64,000 nucleotides of DNA from Terriglobia bacterium (GTDB lineage Bacteria; Acidobacteriota; Terriglobia; Bryobacterales; Bryobacteraceae), in contig JAIQFK010000028.1 of assembly GCA_020073305.1 (NCBI GenBank), positions 1 through 64,000 of the forward strand. The letters are read 5' to 3'. This document shows, piece after piece, positions 44,358 through 53,141 of this stretch. Under the pieces are notes generated by a model. It had not been told where the DNA came from. It ran no database searches and saw only the letters and a program-made list of their open reading frames with translations. The first letter of the stretch is position 1. Each line of letters begins with the position of its first letter. The translations under genes and the position numbers were made by a program.

Positions 44358-45751
44358 CGACAGCTCTGGTCAGTGAACAATTCATCCAGATCATCTACCT
44401 GATCTCCGCGGCGCTGTTCATCCTTTCGCTCAAATGGCTGAGTTCGCCCGCCTCGGCGAGACATGGAGTCTGGGCAGGAGAACTCGGCATGCTCCTGGCG
44501 GTGATCGGCACGCTGCTCTATCGCGGCATCGTCGACTACACCTGGATCGCCATTGCCCTGGTTCTCGGCACCATCATCGGCATTCCGCTGGGCCGCGTGC
44601 AGATGACCGCGGTACCTCAGCGAACCGCCCTGAGCCATGCCTTCGGCGCGCTCTGTGTGGGGTTGGTGGGAACGGCCGAATTCTATCTGCGAACGCCGCA
44701 GATCCCGCGCTTCATGATGGCGGTGCTTTCGGCGGAGGTCATCCTGGGCAGCTTGACGTTCACCGGGAGCCTGATGGCCGCGGGAAAGTTGCAGGAGATC
44801 CTGCCGCAGCGCCCGATCACCTACCGGGGCCAGAACATCGTCAACATGTCCCTGCTGGCGATTTCAGTAGCCGTCGCGGTTTATCTGGTCATTCATCCCG
44901 AGGACACGCGCTTCTTTCCTCTGATGATCGCGGTTCCGCTGTTGTTCGGTGTGCTGATGATTGTTCCCATCGGCGGCGCCGACATGCCCACCGTGATCTC
45001 GCTGCTCAATTCCTATGCCGGTCTGTCCGCGGCGGCTATGGGGTTCGTTCTCGATAGCAAGCTGCTCATCATCGCCGGCGCGCTCGATGGGTCCTCGGGC
45101 TTCATCCTATCGGTGATCATGTCGAAGGCCATGAACCGCTCGTTTACCAACGTGCTGTTCGGAGCGTTCGGCCAGGTGCAGGCTTCCGCCGCCGCCGCGA
45201 AGGAGACCCGCACGGTGAGGTCCGCCACTGCCGAAGAAGCTGGCGCGATCCTGGCGGCATCCAACTCGGTAGTGATCGTTCCGGGCTACGGGATGGCGGT
45301 CGCGCAAGCCCAGCACAAGGTGCGCGAACTGTTCGACACGCTCACCAAACGCGGCGTGAACGTGACGTTCGGCATTCATCCGGTTGCGGGGCGCATGCCA
45401 GGACACATGAACGTGCTCCTGGCCGAGGCTGACATCCCCTACGACAAGCTCCTGGACATGGACGCCGTCAACCCCGACTTTCCCCAGACGGACGTTGTCC
45501 TGATCATCGGCGCTAACGATGTGACCAATCCGGCCGCGCGCTCGGATCGCAGCAGTCCTATCTACGGAATGCCGATTCTCGACGTCGACAAAGCCCGAAC
45601 CGTGATGGTGATCAAGCGCAGCATGAGTCCGGGTTTCGCCGGAATCGATAACGAGCTCTACTACCTCGATAAGACCCTGATGCTCTTCGGAGACGCACGG
45701 GCCTTTGTGGGCGACATCGTACGCCAGCTTTCGGGCGACGGGCACGCTTAG
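44354..45751 (+). CDS. pntB: NAD(P) transhydrogenase subunit beta
   Basis: A 465-residue subunit: eight or nine membrane helices with proton channel (about 1-265), then the NADPH-binding domain III with VPGYGMAVAQAQ, FGIHPVAGRMPGHMNVLLAEA and IGANDVTNPAAR, all typical of PntB. Completes the pntAA-pntAB-pntB operon. Confidence 0.94.
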   Translation: MTTALVSEQFIQIIYLISAALFILSLKWLSSPASARHGVWAGELGMLLAVIGTLLYRGIVDYTWIAIALVLGTIIGIPLGRVQMTAVPQRTALSHAFGALCVGLVGTAEFYLRTPQIPRFMMAVLSAEVILGSLTFTGSLMAAGKLQEILPQRPITYRGQNIVNMSLLAISVAVAVYLVIHPEDTRFFPLMIAVPLLFGVLMIVPIGGADMPTVISLLNSYAGLSAAAMGFVLDSKLLIIAGALDGSSGFILSVIMSKAMNRSFTNVLFGAFGQVQASAAAAKETRTVRSATAEEAGAILAASNSVVIVPGYGMAVAQAQHKVRELFDTLTKRGVNVTFGIHPVAGRMPGHMNVLLAEADIPYDKLLDMDAVNPDFPQTDVVLIIGANDVTNPAARSDRSSPIYGMPILDVDKARTVMVIKRSMSPGFAGIDNELYYLDKTLMLFGDARAFVGDIVRQLSGDGHA

Positions 45752-45765
45752 CGCCAGCCACGCGC

Positions 45766-45771
45766 TACACT
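45766..45771 (+). promoter_or_regulatory. -10-like TACACT placed for a leaderless phospholipase mRNA
   Basis: TACACT ends 7 nt before ATG 45779. No Shine-Dalgarno sequence and no clear -35. The upstream gap after pntB is only 27 bp. Confidence 0.35.
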
Positions 45772-45778
45772 CTCTCGT

Positions 45779-47008
45779 ATGCGTTTTCGCGCGGTTCCGG
45801 TCCTTGCGCTTGCCCTGTGGTTGCTTCCCGGCGCGGCCGGATACTCGGTTCTGACCCACGAGGCCATCATCGATGCGGCCTGGGGCGACAGCATCCGCCC
45901 GCTTCTGCTGAAGCGGTTTCCGGACGCTACTCGAGACGACCTGCATAAGGCGCATGCTTACACCTATGGCGGCGCCATCATCCAGGACATGGGCTACTAT
46001 CCGTTTGGAAGCCACTTCTTCAGCGATCTGACGCACTACGTTCGCAGCGGTGAATTCGTCGAGGCGCTGCTGGCCGAAGCCAGCTCGCTGGATGAATACG
46101 CCTTTGCGCTCGGAGCCCTGGCTCATTATGCCGCCGACAACGCCGGCCATCCCATCGCCACGAATCGCGCCGTTGCCGTCATGTTTCCGAAGCTGCGAAG
46201 GAAATTCGGGCGGTCAGTGACGTACGGGCAGGATCCGGTGGCGCACTTGAAGGTGGAGTTCTCATTCGATGTCGAAGAAGTGGCTGAAGGCCTCTATGCG
46301 CCGCAAGCCTATCATGACTTCATCGGCTTCGAAGTATCGAAGCCGCTCCTGGAGCGAGCCTTCGCCCGGACTTACTCCCTCAAAATGTCCAGCGTGTTTT
46401 TCGATGAGGAACTGGCTCTCGGCACGTACCGGCACACCGTGTATTCCCTGATGCCAACGATGTCCAGGATTGCCTGGCAGCTCAAGAAAGACGAGATCCG
46501 GAAGACCGAACCCAGCGCCACGAAGCGGAGGTTCGTGTACAACGTCTCGCATTCGAGTTACCACAAGCGATGGGGAGACCGTAGCCAGGAGCCCGGGTTC
46601 GGCGCGCGCTTATGGGCGTTCATTTTGCGGCTGGTGCCCAAGATCGGCCCATTCAAAGCGTTGGCATTCCAGCCTCCCACGCCCACGGTCCAGAACATGT
46701 TCATGCGCAGCTTCAACAACACGCTCGACCGCTATCGCTGCTTCCTTGCCCAGCACCGCGAAGGCGAGCTGCACCTTCCTAACGAGAACTTCGATACCGG
46801 AGAGTCGATCAAGCCGGGCGCTTACCCGCTGGCGGATCATGCCTACGCCAAGCTGGTGGAAAACGTACACGGGAAGCCTGTCTCCGATGAATTGCGCGCC
46901 AACATCCTGGCGTTCTATGCCAACCCGGACGCCCCCATTGCCACCAAGCGCGACGCGAAGACCTGGGCGAGGCTGCAGCATTGGTTGGAGTCGCTGAAGA
47001 GCCCGTAG
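45779..47008 (+). CDS. secreted zinc-dependent phospholipase C-like protein
   Basis: A 409-residue protein with a signal peptide (about 1-20). A zinc-phospholipase-C-type helical domain follows: YSVLTHEAIIDAAW near the mature N-terminus, HAYTYGGAIIQDMGYYPFGS, FALGALAHYAADNAGHPIATN, with multiple His/Asp residues that would bind a zinc cluster. This family is common in soil Acidobacteria and Bacteroidetes; lipid or nucleic-acid phosphodiester hydrolysis is possible. The stop codon lies within a 28-bp perfect palindrome. Confidence 0.8.
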   Translation: MRFRAVPVLALALWLLPGAAGYSVLTHEAIIDAAWGDSIRPLLLKRFPDATRDDLHKAHAYTYGGAIIQDMGYYPFGSHFFSDLTHYVRSGEFVEALLAEASSLDEYAFALGALAHYAADNAGHPIATNRAVAVMFPKLRRKFGRSVTYGQDPVAHLKVEFSFDVEEVAEGLYAPQAYHDFIGFEVSKPLLERAFARTYSLKMSSVFFDEELALGTYRHTVYSLMPTMSRIAWQLKKDEIRKTEPSATKRRFVYNVSHSSYHKRWGDRSQEPGFGARLWAFILRLVPKIGPFKALAFQPPTPTVQNMFMRSFNNTLDRYRCFLAQHREGELHLPNENFDTGESIKPGAYPLADHAYAKLVENVHGKPVSDELRANILAFYANPDAPIATKRDAKTWARLQHWLESLKSP

Positions 47009-47032
47009 TGGCCGGACATGTCCGGCCACTAC
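47005..47032. repeat. 28-bp perfect palindrome (GTGGCCGG family)
   Basis: A perfect palindrome reading gtagtggccggaca then its complement. It contains the TAG stop of the phospholipase gene (47006-47008) and lies between convergent genes. It matches the 12411-12432 repeat, with GGGC/GCCC changed to GGAC/GTCC, which preserves pairing. It may also act as a bidirectional terminator. Confidence 0.8.
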
Positions 47033-47033
47033 C

Positions 47034-48308
47034 TCATGCGAGATTGTTGAGATCGATGCCCGCGTCCCAGTGTTCGTTCGAGCGCAGCAGATCGTCCCAC
47101 GTCAATTCCCCGCCTGCGTACGCGGCCTGCCGGCCCAGCATGGCGGTCAAAGCCGACTCCACACCGGCGGCCGCCTGGTTGTGAAACTGCCCGCTGGTGA
47201 TGCTGTGAATGAACGCCTTCTGCTTCTCGGAATCCGCCTCGGCGAGGTTGTCGGAGAACGATCCGCTGGCTGAGAACTGTCCGCTCTGCGCAGCCGGCTT
47301 TTCGCCGCCGCCCCAAACCCACTGGTCCTCGCCCCAGATGCCCAGCGGCCCCGCGTAGGGCGATTGGGACGAGCCGCGCGTTCCGTAGAAGCGCTCATTC
47401 ACGTCGAACTGCCCCTTGCCGAACTGCGTGGAGCTGAAGCTGACATCCACGTCGTTGGGATACTGAAACACGACATCGAAATGCGAGTAGCATGTGTCGC
47501 CCGGACGATTGCGGCCCTTCCTGCCGCCGCGGCCCGTCGCTTTGAGCGGATGGGCGTTCAGTGTCCAATTGCAGATGTCGATGGCGTGGATGTTCTGCTC
47601 CACGATGATATCGCCGGAGAGCACGCGGTCCTGGATCCAGTTGCGCAACCGGAGCATGGCCGGCGGCAAGTTCGAAAAGTTCAGATCGATGGCGTTGCAA
47701 TAGTAGTAGGCCGCGCCGGTCGCAATGTCGCCCAAGGCGCCGGCGTGGATTCGCTTCACCAGCTCAATGTAGGGCGGCGCCATGCGGATCTGGAAGCCTA
47801 CATCGAGGCTCAGCTTTCCCTCCGCCCGCTGGCCGATTTCGAGCACGCGTTTGGCGCCCGGCACATCGACCGCGACGGGTTTTTCGCAGTACACGTGTTT
47901 GCCTGCTGCCACTACAGCCCCCAGGTGCTCGACATGATAGTAGGGTGGCGTCGCGATCACGACCGCGTCCACATCCTTCGACTCGGCGATCTGCTGGTAG
48001 GCTTTTGGACCGATGAACGCCTTTTCGATACCTGCGTGCCCCTTCGCGGCGGACAGCTTGTCGACGTGCTGCTTCGCGGCCTCGGCGCGATCCTGAAACA
48101 TGTCGGCGACCGCGATCACGCGCGCATCGGTGTTCTTCAGGATGGTCTCCACGTGGTTGCTGCCACGCCCGCCGCAGCCTAGAAGCCCCACGCGCACCGC
48201 CGAGTTGGCCTGCATGCCGCGCACGAGCTGCGGTTTCAGAATCGTAAACGCCGCCGTGCCTGTCGCGGCGTGCAAGAATCCGCGCCGTCCGATCTCTTTT
48301 TCGCTCAT
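47034..48308 (-). CDS. Tat-exported Gfo/Idh/MocA-family oxidoreductase
   Basis: A 424-residue protein with a twin-arginine signal (GRRGFLHAATGTAAF at the N-terminus). A Rossmann domain (VGLLGCGGRGSNHVETIL), YCEKPVAVDVPGA and a large C-terminal domain follow. AAGGAG lies 8 nt before ATG 48308. Tat export implies folding with cofactor in the cytoplasm, as in glucose-fructose oxidoreductase. Last gene of a leftward operon with an exported epimerase-like protein and a beta-lactamase-fold hydrolase. Probably acts on sugars outside the cytoplasm; substrate unknown. Confidence 0.83.
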   Translation of the reverse strand: MSEKEIGRRGFLHAATGTAAFTILKPQLVRGMQANSAVRVGLLGCGGRGSNHVETILKNTDARVIAVADMFQDRAEAAKQHVDKLSAAKGHAGIEKAFIGPKAYQQIAESKDVDAVVIATPPYYHVEHLGAVVAAGKHVYCEKPVAVDVPGAKRVLEIGQRAEGKLSLDVGFQIRMAPPYIELVKRIHAGALGDIATGAAYYYCNAIDLNFSNLPPAMLRLRNWIQDRVLSGDIIVEQNIHAIDICNWTLNAHPLKATGRGGRKGRNRPGDTCYSHFDVVFQYPNDVDVSFSSTQFGKGQFDVNERFYGTRGSSQSPYAGPLGIWGEDQWVWGGGEKPAAQSGQFSASGSFSDNLAEADSEKQKAFIHSITSGQFHNQAAAGVESALTAMLGRQAAYAGGELTWDDLLRSNEHWDAGIDLNNLA

Positions 48309-48321
48309 TGCTTTGTCTCCT

Positions 48322-49242
48322 TCAGCCAATCAACTTTTCCAAAAACGCCTTCGCCGCGAGAATGTCCTGGGTCTGCTTCTCTCCTTCGATCTCGCGCTCG
48401 ATGGTCAGAGGATTTTGATAATCGACCTTCTTCAGAAGCCCAATCAGTACCGGGAAGTTCACCTTACCCTCACCGATCGGAACCTCCCGCCCCAGTTGTT
48501 TGGGGTTCGTTGGATAGACACCGTCTTTGGCGTGAATGCCCATGATGTACGGTGCCAGCAGTTCGACCGCGTCCACCGGGTTGGCCTTCCCATACAGAAT
48601 CAGGTTTCCCACGTCGAAGTTGACACCCACATTGTCCAGGCCCACGTCTTTGATCGCGCGAACCAGCGTGATCGGCGTTTCCTGCCCGGTCTCGCAGCGG
48701 AAGGTCTGGCCATTCTCTTTACAGTATTGCGCCACGGTGCGGATGGCGTTCACGGCTTCCTCGTAGAGCGGTTCGTTGGGATTCTCGGGAATGAACCCAC
48801 AGTGTGTCTGCACTCCGGGGATGCCGGCCTTCTTGGCGAAGTCCGACACCTGTTTGATGCGCGTGATACGCGCCTCCCGGTACTGGCGCGGCACGAGGCC
48901 GATGGTCGACGGCCCTTTGTAGAAATCGTACACCTCGGGAGGAGGCCCGGTAGCGACTGCCGAAGTCACCTCAACGTTGTACTTGGCCAGCGCGTCGCGG
49001 AGTTTGGACACGGTTGCGTCATCAAAAGCGCGCATACCGAGCTGGCAGGTAGGGAACCCCAGATCGTGCACGCGCTTGATGGCCGGCTCGGGGTTGGAGG
49101 AAATACCGGTGATGACGCCGAGGCGCATCTTCTTCGGAGGCGCAGCTTGTGCCGCCATCGTGAGTGCGGCGGCCGCGGTGGCTCTCTGGAGCAGTTCACG
49201 GCGATTGTAGGAAACGTTCATAGTACCTAGTGTATGGCTCAT
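48322..49242 (-). CDS. exported sugar phosphate isomerase/epimerase-like (AP endonuclease 2 fold)
   Basis: A 306-residue TIM-barrel of the xylose-isomerase-like family. A twin-arginine-type N-terminus (NRRELLQRATAAAALTM) is followed by MRLGVITGISSNPEPAIKRV, the metal-site segment GVNFDVGNLILYG, IMGIHAKDG and REVPIGEGKV. Such proteins epimerise or isomerise sugars and accompany Gfo/Idh/MocA enzymes in glycan breakdown. ATG 49242 overlaps the upstream stop (ATGA); ATG 49221 is an alternative start. Middle gene of the operon. Confidence 0.82.
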   Translation of the reverse strand: MSHTLGTMNVSYNRRELLQRATAAAALTMAAQAAPPKKMRLGVITGISSNPEPAIKRVHDLGFPTCQLGMRAFDDATVSKLRDALAKYNVEVTSAVATGPPPEVYDFYKGPSTIGLVPRQYREARITRIKQVSDFAKKAGIPGVQTHCGFIPENPNEPLYEEAVNAIRTVAQYCKENGQTFRCETGQETPITLVRAIKDVGLDNVGVNFDVGNLILYGKANPVDAVELLAPYIMGIHAKDGVYPTNPKQLGREVPIGEGKVNFPVLIGLLKKVDYQNPLTIEREIEGEKQTQDILAAKAFLEKLIG

Positions 49243-50471
49243 TCGACCACCGCCGCTTCCCCGATCTGCATCACCACCGACCTGGGCGCGTCGCCCGAGC
49301 CGTCCGCGACTTGCACCAGCATGATGCGGATCAGATCGTTCTTCGGATCCATCCAGCCCTCGGTCCCGAATGCGCCGCCGTGGCCGAACGTGCCCGGCGA
49401 GTGCAGCAGCAGAGTCCCTTCCGGCTCAGTCACGATTTCGAATGTGAGGCCGTACCCCGTTCCCCCGAGCCATCCAGATGGTTTCACGTTGGGCGTGAAG
49501 ACGCGCGTCATGGTCGCGATGGCCTGGCGCGACAGATATCGCCGGCTCTCAAACTCGCCGCCATTGAGCAGCATCTGGTAGAACTTCGCGAGATCCGGGG
49601 CCGTGGAACAGATGCCGAATTCGGGCGCCGGGTATTTCGCGCCCTGGCGGTACTTGGCTGCGTCGCCCGCCAGGATCTCGTCGCCTGCGCGAACCAGCTT
49701 GCCGGCGGCGTGTTTGTACACCAGCGCAATGCGGTCCTTCTTGTCCTCCGGCGGGAAGATGAACGTGTCCTTCATGCCCAGCGGATCGAAAATGTGCGTG
49801 CGGAGAAAATGCACGTAGTCTTCCCCTGAGATCACTTCGACCAGACGCCCCAGCGTGGCGATGCCCATGTTGCTGTAACTCCACCGTACTCCCGGCTCGA
49901 ACTGCAAGTGCGTGTGCGCATAGAAGCGGACTGCATCCGCCAGCGGCACGCGCATGGTGCGCGGATTGTCGGCCAGTTCACCTTCGGGATCGCCGCCCAG
50001 CCCCGAGGTGTGGTCCATAAGCTGCCACACGGTGGGCGGATGTTTCGGCGGATAGACCGTGTCGGGACCCGACCGCTTTTCCTCCACCTGGATGCCGTGG
50101 AACTCGGGCAGGTAATCCTCGATCGGGCGGCGCAGCTCGATCTTGCCTTCTTCGACGAGCATCATCACGGCGACGCCAGTGAAGTTCTTGGTCATGGACA
50201 TGATCTGGAAGATCGAATCGGTTTGCATCGCCTTCTTGTTCTCGATGTCACGCCAGCCGACGGCTTGGAGCAAAGCGATTTTTCCGTGACGGGCAACCAG
50301 CGCGACGGCGCCGGGAATCGTCTGGTGATCTACCAAAGCCTGCAGCCGCGGCCGAATGGTTTCGAGGCGTTGCGGGTCGAGCCCGCTTCCCGCTGGAGTT
50401 GGCCCGGGAGGGGCGCTCTGGGCCAAGGCAAGCATCGCGACGAGAGCCAGCATGGAAAGGCGGAGACGCAT
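49239..50471 (-). CDS. secreted serine beta-lactamase-fold hydrolase
   Basis: A 410-residue protein with a signal peptide (about 1-18). Class C/EstB-type motifs are SMTK (nucleophile Ser92, Lys95), YSN in RWSYSNMGI, and GHGG near the C-terminus in place of KTG. More likely an esterase or D-aminopeptidase-type hydrolase than a resistance enzyme. Its gene heads the epimerase-Gfo operon, with a leaderless-type promoter. The role in sugar metabolism may be deacylation, but this is inference. Confidence 0.83.
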   Translation of the reverse strand: MRLRLSMLALVAMLALAQSAPPGPTPAGSGLDPQRLETIRPRLQALVDHQTIPGAVALVARHGKIALLQAVGWRDIENKKAMQTDSIFQIMSMTKNFTGVAVMMLVEEGKIELRRPIEDYLPEFHGIQVEEKRSGPDTVYPPKHPPTVWQLMDHTSGLGGDPEGELADNPRTMRVPLADAVRFYAHTHLQFEPGVRWSYSNMGIATLGRLVEVISGEDYVHFLRTHIFDPLGMKDTFIFPPEDKKDRIALVYKHAAGKLVRAGDEILAGDAAKYRQGAKYPAPEFGICSTAPDLAKFYQMLLNGGEFESRRYLSRQAIATMTRVFTPNVKPSGWLGGTGYGLTFEIVTEPEGTLLLHSPGTFGHGGAFGTEGWMDPKNDLIRIMLVQVADGSGDAPRSVVMQIGEAAVVE

Positions 50472-50477
50472 GATGGG

Positions 50478-50483
50478 AGTATA
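50478..50483 (-). promoter_or_regulatory. -10 (TATACT) for a leaderless hydrolase-epimerase-Gfo operon mRNA
   Basis: Minus-strand TATACT, 6 nt, then ATG 50471. No Shine-Dalgarno sequence. The -35 is weak. Confidence 0.45.
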
Positions 50484-50515
50484 TCGTGCAGCGTGGGAAA
50501 CTGAAACGAGCCCAG

Positions 50516-51772
50516 ATGCCAGAGAGGTCCAGCACGCCCACGGCGCGCGTCGCGTTTTCGTACTCCAGCTTCCGCTACTACATGACCGCCCGCTTTCTGG
50601 TGACCACTGCGTCCGAGATGCAGTCGGTGGCCGTTGGCTGGCAAGTGTATGCGCTGACGCACCGGCCGCTCGACCTGGGCTTGCTTGGCCTGGCGCAGTT
50701 CCTGCCCGGCGTTCTTCTGTTCCTTGTAGCCGGGCACACGGCAGACCGCTTTCCGCGGCAGCGCATCTTGCAGATCTGTTGGGCGGCGTTCTCGCTGTGC
50801 TCCGTCCTCCTGCTGGCGTTCACGATCCGCGGCCTCACTTCGGTGTACCCGATCTATCTGGCGCTGCTGTTCAACGGCGCCATCCGTGCGTTCAATGGCC
50901 CGGCAGGCCAGGCGTTCCTGCCGTTGATTGTGGCCCAGGAGCACTTTCCAAACGCGGTGGCCTGGAGCGCGTCGGTGTTCCAGGCGGCGACGATCATTGG
51001 CCCGATGCTCGGCGGGTTGCTCTATGGCTGGACGGCCAGTCCAATGGTGGTTTACAGCAGCGCCGCGATCTCATGCCTCACGGCTCTGCTCCTTTTGTCG
51101 CTGATCCGGGTGCGGGCTTCGGCGAGGCCGCGCGCCGTGGAATCGATCAGCGAAGTTCTGAACGGGTTGAAGTTCATCTGGCAGAACAAGCTGATTCTGG
51201 GCGCGATCTCGCTCGATCTGTTTGCCGTTCTGCTGGGCGGGGCCGTGGCGCTGTTGCCCGTGTACGCGCGCGAGATCCTCAGCGTAGGGCCTTCCGGCCT
51301 CGGTGTATTGCGTGCCGCCCCGGGCGCGGGCGCCATTGTCATGTCGATCTTCGTAGCGCACTGGCCCTTGCGCCGGCGTGTGGGAGCGACGATGCTGTGG
51401 TGCGTTGTCGGTTTCGGGGTCTTCACGATCGTGTTTGGATGGTCGCGCCATGTGGCGCTCTCGGTTGCGGCTTTGCTACTGGTGGGCGCGTGTGACACGG
51501 TCAGCGTGATTGTGCGGCATACGATGATCCAACTCGGCACGCCGGACGAAATGCGCGGGCGCGTGAGCGCGGTGAACATGGTTTTCATCGGCGCGTCGAA
51601 CGAGGTGGGCCAGTTCGAATCGGGCATCACGGCGCAATGGTTTGGGACAGTACCGGCGGTGATCCTGGGCGGCGTGGGAACCATCGCGATTGTGGCGATA
51701 TGTGCGCGGCTTTTCCCGGCGCTGCGCCAGGTGGACGAACTGCCGCGGCAGGCCGAGACTGTTCTCTCCTGA
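50516..51772 (+). CDS. MFS transporter (EntS/TetV-like)
   Basis: A 418-residue, 12-helix major facilitator. Motifs are SEMQSVAVGWQVYALTH in helix 1-2, AGHTADRFPRQRIL in the first conserved loop and a late region RHTMIQLGTPDEMRGRVSAVNMVFIGASNEVG. This is the EntS-like group, usually exporting siderophores or drugs; no siderophore genes are near. The frame is open from GTG 50486, but ATG 50516 is the usual start. Divergent from the beta-lactamase-fold hydrolase. Confidence 0.83.
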   Translation: MPERSSTPTARVAFSYSSFRYYMTARFLVTTASEMQSVAVGWQVYALTHRPLDLGLLGLAQFLPGVLLFLVAGHTADRFPRQRILQICWAAFSLCSVLLLAFTIRGLTSVYPIYLALLFNGAIRAFNGPAGQAFLPLIVAQEHFPNAVAWSASVFQAATIIGPMLGGLLYGWTASPMVVYSSAAISCLTALLLLSLIRVRASARPRAVESISEVLNGLKFIWQNKLILGAISLDLFAVLLGGAVALLPVYAREILSVGPSGLGVLRAAPGAGAIVMSIFVAHWPLRRRVGATMLWCVVGFGVFTIVFGWSRHVALSVAALLLVGACDTVSVIVRHTMIQLGTPDEMRGRVSAVNMVFIGASNEVGQFESGITAQWFGTVPAVILGGVGTIAIVAICARLFPALRQVDELPRQAETVLS

Positions 51773-51779
51773 TGGGCGG

Positions 51780-52105
51780 TTACAGGCCGGCGTTTTTCGC
51801 CGCCACTTCCGCAACCGCGGACCAATCCGCCTCCGACCGCCCGTGCGCCATCGCAGTCAGATAGTGATCGCGCGGCGGGCGAGCACCGGCGATGCGACGT
51901 AACCCTGGCCCCTGTTTGCATGAGCCTCCACCAATTCTTTCGACAGCGCTACGGTAAGGGTGCTGGCCGACATTTGGATCGCGCCGCGCGCCAGAGCGTC
52001 GATGGCAGGTGTTTCGGAACCGACCATGGCGTCGTGCCCGGCGCGGATCAGGTTCAGAGCCATGGGTGCGCCCATGTTGCCGGCGCCGATGAATGCCACT
52101 TTCAT
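51780..52105 (-). pseudogene. 3-hydroxyisobutyrate dehydrogenase-family gene with two internal deletions
   Basis: The N-terminus MKVAFIGAGNMGAPMALNLI is a normal dinucleotide-binding start. After IDALARGA the chain jumps to IQMSASTLTVALSKELVEAH, normally about 55 residues further on. After GYVASPVLA the frame shifts and ends RDHYLTAMAHGR...VAAKNAGL-stop, which is the family C-terminus. Thus roughly 180 of about 290 residues are gone, leaving 326 bp. Inactive. It is convergent with the MFS gene and lies just downstream of rnpB. Confidence 0.78.
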
Positions 52106-52130
52106 GTTCTTTGGATGCCGCGCACGGAGA

Positions 52131-52495
52131 AAAGTAACTTGCCGGACTATAAGCCGGTTTCTGTGCCCTTGCGGGCGGCAGCCATTCCTCTGGGCCGTCC
52201 ATTACTGGCCGGCTCTAGCGACCTACCCGAGAGTGAAACGGAGCGGGCCGCTCCTCCTCCCCTATTTGGTCTTGCTCCGCGTGGGGTTTACCCTGCCAGC
52301 CGGATTGCTCCGGCCGCGGTGCGCTCTTACCGCACCTTTTCACCCTTACCCTGTGAAGGGCGGTATGTTTTCTGTGGCACTTTCCGTAGAGTTCGGTTTG
52401 ACCGGACCCTCCCGGCCGTTAGCCGGCACGTTGCCCTATGGAGACCGGACTTTCCTCCCCGCAAGCGGGGCGGCTACCCATCCGGCAAGTTACAT
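52131..52495 (-). ncRNA. rnpB: RNase P RNA (bacterial type A)
   Basis: Read on the minus strand, this 365-nt region has all bacterial RNase P landmarks in order: GAGGAAAGTCCGG, ACAGAAAACATACCGCC, GGTAAGGGTGAAAAGGTG, GTAAGAGCGCACC, AGAGGAATGGCTGCC and ACAGAAACCGGCTTATAG. Helix P1 is formed by GTAACTTGCCGGA at the 5' end (52493-52481) and TCCGGCAAGTTAC at the 3' end (52146-52134), a perfect 13-bp pairing that fixes the limits to within a few bases. It is the catalytic RNA that trims tRNA 5' ends. It lies downstream of sucC-sucD-ndk on the same strand. Confidence 0.95.
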
Positions 52496-52498
52496 TCT

Positions 52499-52504
52499 AT
52501 TATC
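52499..52504 (-). promoter_or_regulatory. -10 (GATAAT) of rnpB
   Basis: Minus-strand GATAAT lies 5-6 nt before the first paired base of helix P1, as expected if transcription starts at the mature 5' end. No good -35. The stretch 52505-52721 up to ndk shows no gene. Confidence 0.45.
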
Positions 52505-52721
52505 CCATTGGCGGGTTCGCCGGGGAATTGGCTTTGTTTGGCAAATTTTCATAAATAATTGTGCCGGTGGTGTTTAGGGGTTTCTGGAGCTGCCGTCAGG
52601 ATAGGGTGTGCATACGGGGTGACGGCGGGCCGAGACCCATAAGCGCCACAGGAATCAGGAGACGCGTTCGGACGCGGGTTGTGACCGGTGGGTGTTGAAG
52701 ACCGCCGCAGGGTAACCGCCG

Positions 52722-53141
52722 CTAGCCCTGCAAATCGAGGGTGCTGAAGAAGTAGCGCAGTTCGACTTCGGCGGTTTCGGGGGCGTCGGAGCCGTGAATG
52801 CAATTGCGCTCGATGCTTTGGGCGAGGCGTTTGCGCACGGTGCCTTCGGCGGCGTTGGCGGGATTGGTGGCGCCCATCACTTCGCGCAGCTTGGCGACCG
52901 CGTCTTCCCGTTCGAGCGCCATCACGATGAGCGGGCCTTCGGTCATAAATTTCACCAGGCTGGGGAAGAAGGGCCGCTCGCGATGCACGGCGTAGAAGCC
53001 TTCGGCCTGGGATTGGGTGAGGCGGGTCATGCGCAGGGCCAGAATCTTGAAGCCCACCTCTTCGAGCATCGAAAGGATGGCGCCTGCGTGGCCCGCGGCC
53101 ACGGCGTCGGGCTTGATGATGGAAAACGTTCGCAGCTTCAT
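52722..53141 (-). CDS. ndk: nucleoside diphosphate kinase
   Basis: A 139-residue NDP kinase of normal length. [11 protein letters not shown] lies at the N-terminus, [11 protein letters not shown] in the middle, and the phospho-histidine is His116 in [12 protein letters not shown]. It balances NTP pools using ATP. It overlaps the sucD stop by 4 nt, so it is coupled to succinyl-CoA synthetase, a pairing that makes sense because the latter yields ATP or GTP. Confidence 0.95.
   Translation of the reverse strand: MKLRTFSIIKPDAVAAGHAGAILSMLEEVGFKILALRMTRLTQSQAEGFYAVHRERPFFPSLVKFMTEGPLIVMALEREDAVAKLREVMGATNPANAAEGTVRKRLAQSIERNCIHGSDAPETAEVELRYFFSTLDLQG

Noticed and set aside
51920-52577. 205- and 212-residue + strand open frames
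   Set aside because: They run across rnpB on the opposite strand; the RNase P RNA landmarks and helix P1 explain the conservation-like pattern.
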